Positions 6,575-7,515 of a stretch of DNA of 7,515 bases are shown here, piece by piece. Position numbers and translations under genes: made by a program. Numbering within the stretch: the stretch's first letter is position 1; each line of letters opens with the position of its first letter. This DNA is from SURF-32 sp964648365. GTDB taxonomy: Bacteria; Planctomycetota; Phycisphaerae; UBA1845. Below the pieces are notes generated by a model, which saw only the letters and a list, made by a program, of their open reading frames with translations, did not search any database and was not told the DNA's origin. Location: positions 1 through 7,515 of the forward strand of contig CAZYLK010000240.1 of the NCBI GenBank assembly GCA_964648365.1. The letters are read 5' to 3'.

Positions 6575-6628
6575 TGTGCTTGAGTCGGGGTCAACCGAAA
6601 ACGGAATGCGAGACAAAACAATGGCCGT

Positions 6629-7291
6629 TCATGTGTTCGGAGGCGACATTCCGTCAACACACTCGCGCGGGACGGGCAGCGGGTCCGACCAGAACCAGTC
6701 CACGTTGACGACGAGTCCATCAATCACGCGGCTTTCCAGACGGCCAGTCACCAGCGTGACGGACTCATAGCCTTGCTCAGTCAAGAAGTCGACGTGAACC
6801 TCGCGCCGGCCCGGATCGATGAACCATATCTCCCGGACGCCTGCTTCCTGATAGGCGGGACGCTTCTCATGGAGATCGTAACGCCGTGTACTGAGCGAGA
6901 GTACTTCGACCAGGAGGTCGAACGCGCCATCGACAAGCTGCTCGCCAACGCGGTTGGCATGTTCGGTCGCCAGGAACGAAAGATCGGGGCAGAATCGCCG
7001 TGTGCCAACCTGCATGACCGTATTGGATCCGAACAACAGACCCAAGCGCCTGGTAAGGACGTAGTCCGTAAAGACGCCATTGAGGAACATAAGCAGTTGT
7101 TCATGCCCCGTCGACGCCGGTGAGTGCATCACGATGACTCCGTCGACATACTCACAGCGAAAGTCCTCGTCGGCCAGGTGGAAGTATTCATCCTCCGTCG
7201 CATCGAACTTGAAGATCAGATACGGCGGCCGGAGGCCGCGCACCAATTCGCGCGTCCGTTCGCAGTCGACTTCCACGAGCTTTTGGATCAT
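6629..7291 (-). CDS. Uma2 family putative endonuclease (DUF820)
   Basis: The product is 220 residues from ATG 7291, which has GGAG 7 nt upstream; an in-frame GTG at 7324 would add 11 residues but lacks this support. The features of the Uma2/DUF820 family, a PD-(D/E)XK nuclease fold, appear in order: EYVDGVIVMHSPAS with GHE (47-64), CPDLSFL (101-107) with the PD aspartate at 103, and LVEVLSLSTRRYDLHEKRPAYQEAGVREIWFIDP split over 127-160 with the catalytic-type Glu129, Asp139 and Lys143. The active-site set looks complete. Uma2 genes occur in many copies in cyanobacteria and planctomycetes; their biological role is not established, and links to mobile elements or defence have been suggested. 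It follows the PQQ-like propeller gene by 33 bp and precedes the ANL gene by 54 bp, so the three may be co-transcribed, although their functions do not obviously connect. The proline-rich tail (203-220) is variable in the family. Confidence 0.9.
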   Translation of the reverse strand: MIQKLVEVDCERTRELVRGLRPPYLIFKFDATEDEYFHLADEDFRCEYVDGVIVMHSPASTGHEQLLMFLNGVFTDYVLTRRLGLLFGSNTVMQVGTRRFCPDLSFLATEHANRVGEQLVDGAFDLLVEVLSLSTRRYDLHEKRPAYQEAGVREIWFIDPGRREVHVDFLTEQGYESVTLVTGRLESRVIDGLVVNVDWFWSDPLPVPRECVDGMSPPNT

Positions 7292-7298
7292 GCGAAGA

Positions 7299-7302
7299 CT
7301 CC
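7299..7302 (-). promoter_or_regulatory. Ribosome binding site deciding the Uma2 start
   Basis: GGAG on the minus strand ends 7 nt before ATG 7291. It supports this start over the upstream GTG at 7324, which directly abuts the stop codon of the preceding gene. Confidence 0.5.
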
Positions 7303-7324
7303 GCACGGACCCGTCGGGGCGCAC

Positions 7325-7515
7325 CTACTTTGCCGCAATCGCGTACAGCGTATTCCGGCTCGTGATGTACAACGTTCCGTTCGCCACGACCGGCGTGGTG
7401 TAGACGGAGTTGCCCATATCATACTTTCCGATCAGTTCCTCTTTCGGCCCGTGCTTGAAGACGAGCACCTCGCCGTCCTCGTTGCCGATCATCACCTTGC
7501 CGTCCACGTAGAACG
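7325..7515 (-). CDS. PQQ-binding-like beta-propeller repeat protein (C-terminal end)
   Basis: Only the last 62 residues are in the window; the gene enters from beyond the right edge and ends at TAG (7327-7325). The visible sequence is one to two propeller blades: VMIGNEDGEVLVFKHG, then NSVYTTPVVANGTLYITSRNTLYAI. The pattern '(Y/V)TTPVVANGxLYIxSRxxLYAI' is typical of PQQ-like (quinoprotein alcohol dehydrogenase-like) repeat proteins, which are abundant and usually exported in planctomycetes. Whether the complete protein binds PQQ or is an enzyme cannot be told from this fragment, and the usual signal peptide would lie outside the window. Confidence 0.85.
   Translation of the reverse strand, partial: FYVDGKVMIGNEDGEVLVFKHGPKEELIGKYDMGNSVYTTPVVANGTLYITSRNTLYAIAAK

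Noticed and set aside
5744..6583. A 279-codon open frame on the plus strand, opposite the ANL enzyme gene
   Set aside because: It is an antisense shadow of a gene with recognisable ANL motifs. Its composition is Arg/Ala/Val/Glu-rich and no domain is visible.

Overview
The window is G+C-rich bacterial DNA with short intergenic gaps, partial genes at both ends and no RNA genes, CRISPR array or insertion sequence that I can see. Several features suggest a member of the Planctomycetota: a PQQ-like beta-propeller protein, a Uma2 family nuclease gene, a fused acetyl-CoA hydrolase/GNAT protein and a large secreted protein with a LolA-like C-terminus. This assignment is inferred from protein style only and not from a marker gene.

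Left part, plus strand (1-1780). The window opens in the 3' part of a 2-oxoacid:ferredoxin oxidoreductase beta subunit gene (korB-like), a central carbon enzyme with strongly G/C-ending codons. It is followed by a small accessory module in one reading frame: a 101-residue protein of unknown function that looks cut short by a TAG, a VapB-like antitoxin of the 'FW..K...ELA.EQGV.P' type, and a PIN-domain (VapC) toxin gene. The toxin gene carries both an internal TGA and a one-base deletion, so it is a pseudogene unless these are sequencing errors. The module uses more A/T-ending codons than korB, which fits accessory DNA that is decaying.

Middle, plus strand (1781-3319). A 512-residue exported protein has a signal peptide, an N-terminal beta-rich domain, a small central barrel-like domain and a C-terminal LolA/DUF2092-like domain. 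It converges on the next gene with only 33 bp between the stops.

Right part, minus strand (7515 down to 3353). Four genes run in the same direction: the end of a PQQ-like beta-propeller protein, a Uma2 family putative endonuclease, a short ANL-superfamily adenylate-forming enzyme (PaaK/LuxE-like), and a 640-residue fusion of a CoA-transferase/acetyl-CoA hydrolase with a GNAT acetyltransferase domain. The first three are tightly spaced (33 and 54 bp). The last is separated by 183 bp that contains a GC-rich hairpin and a candidate promoter very close to the start codon. The ANL enzyme and the CoA-transferase fusion both handle acyl groups, so a shared role in acyl-CoA metabolism is possible but not shown.

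I found no clearly new multi-gene system. The parts most worth a second look are the decaying three-gene toxin-antitoxin-like module, the unusual motif set of the ANL enzyme and the domain makeup of the secreted protein. No gene-free stretch is longer than about 185 bp.
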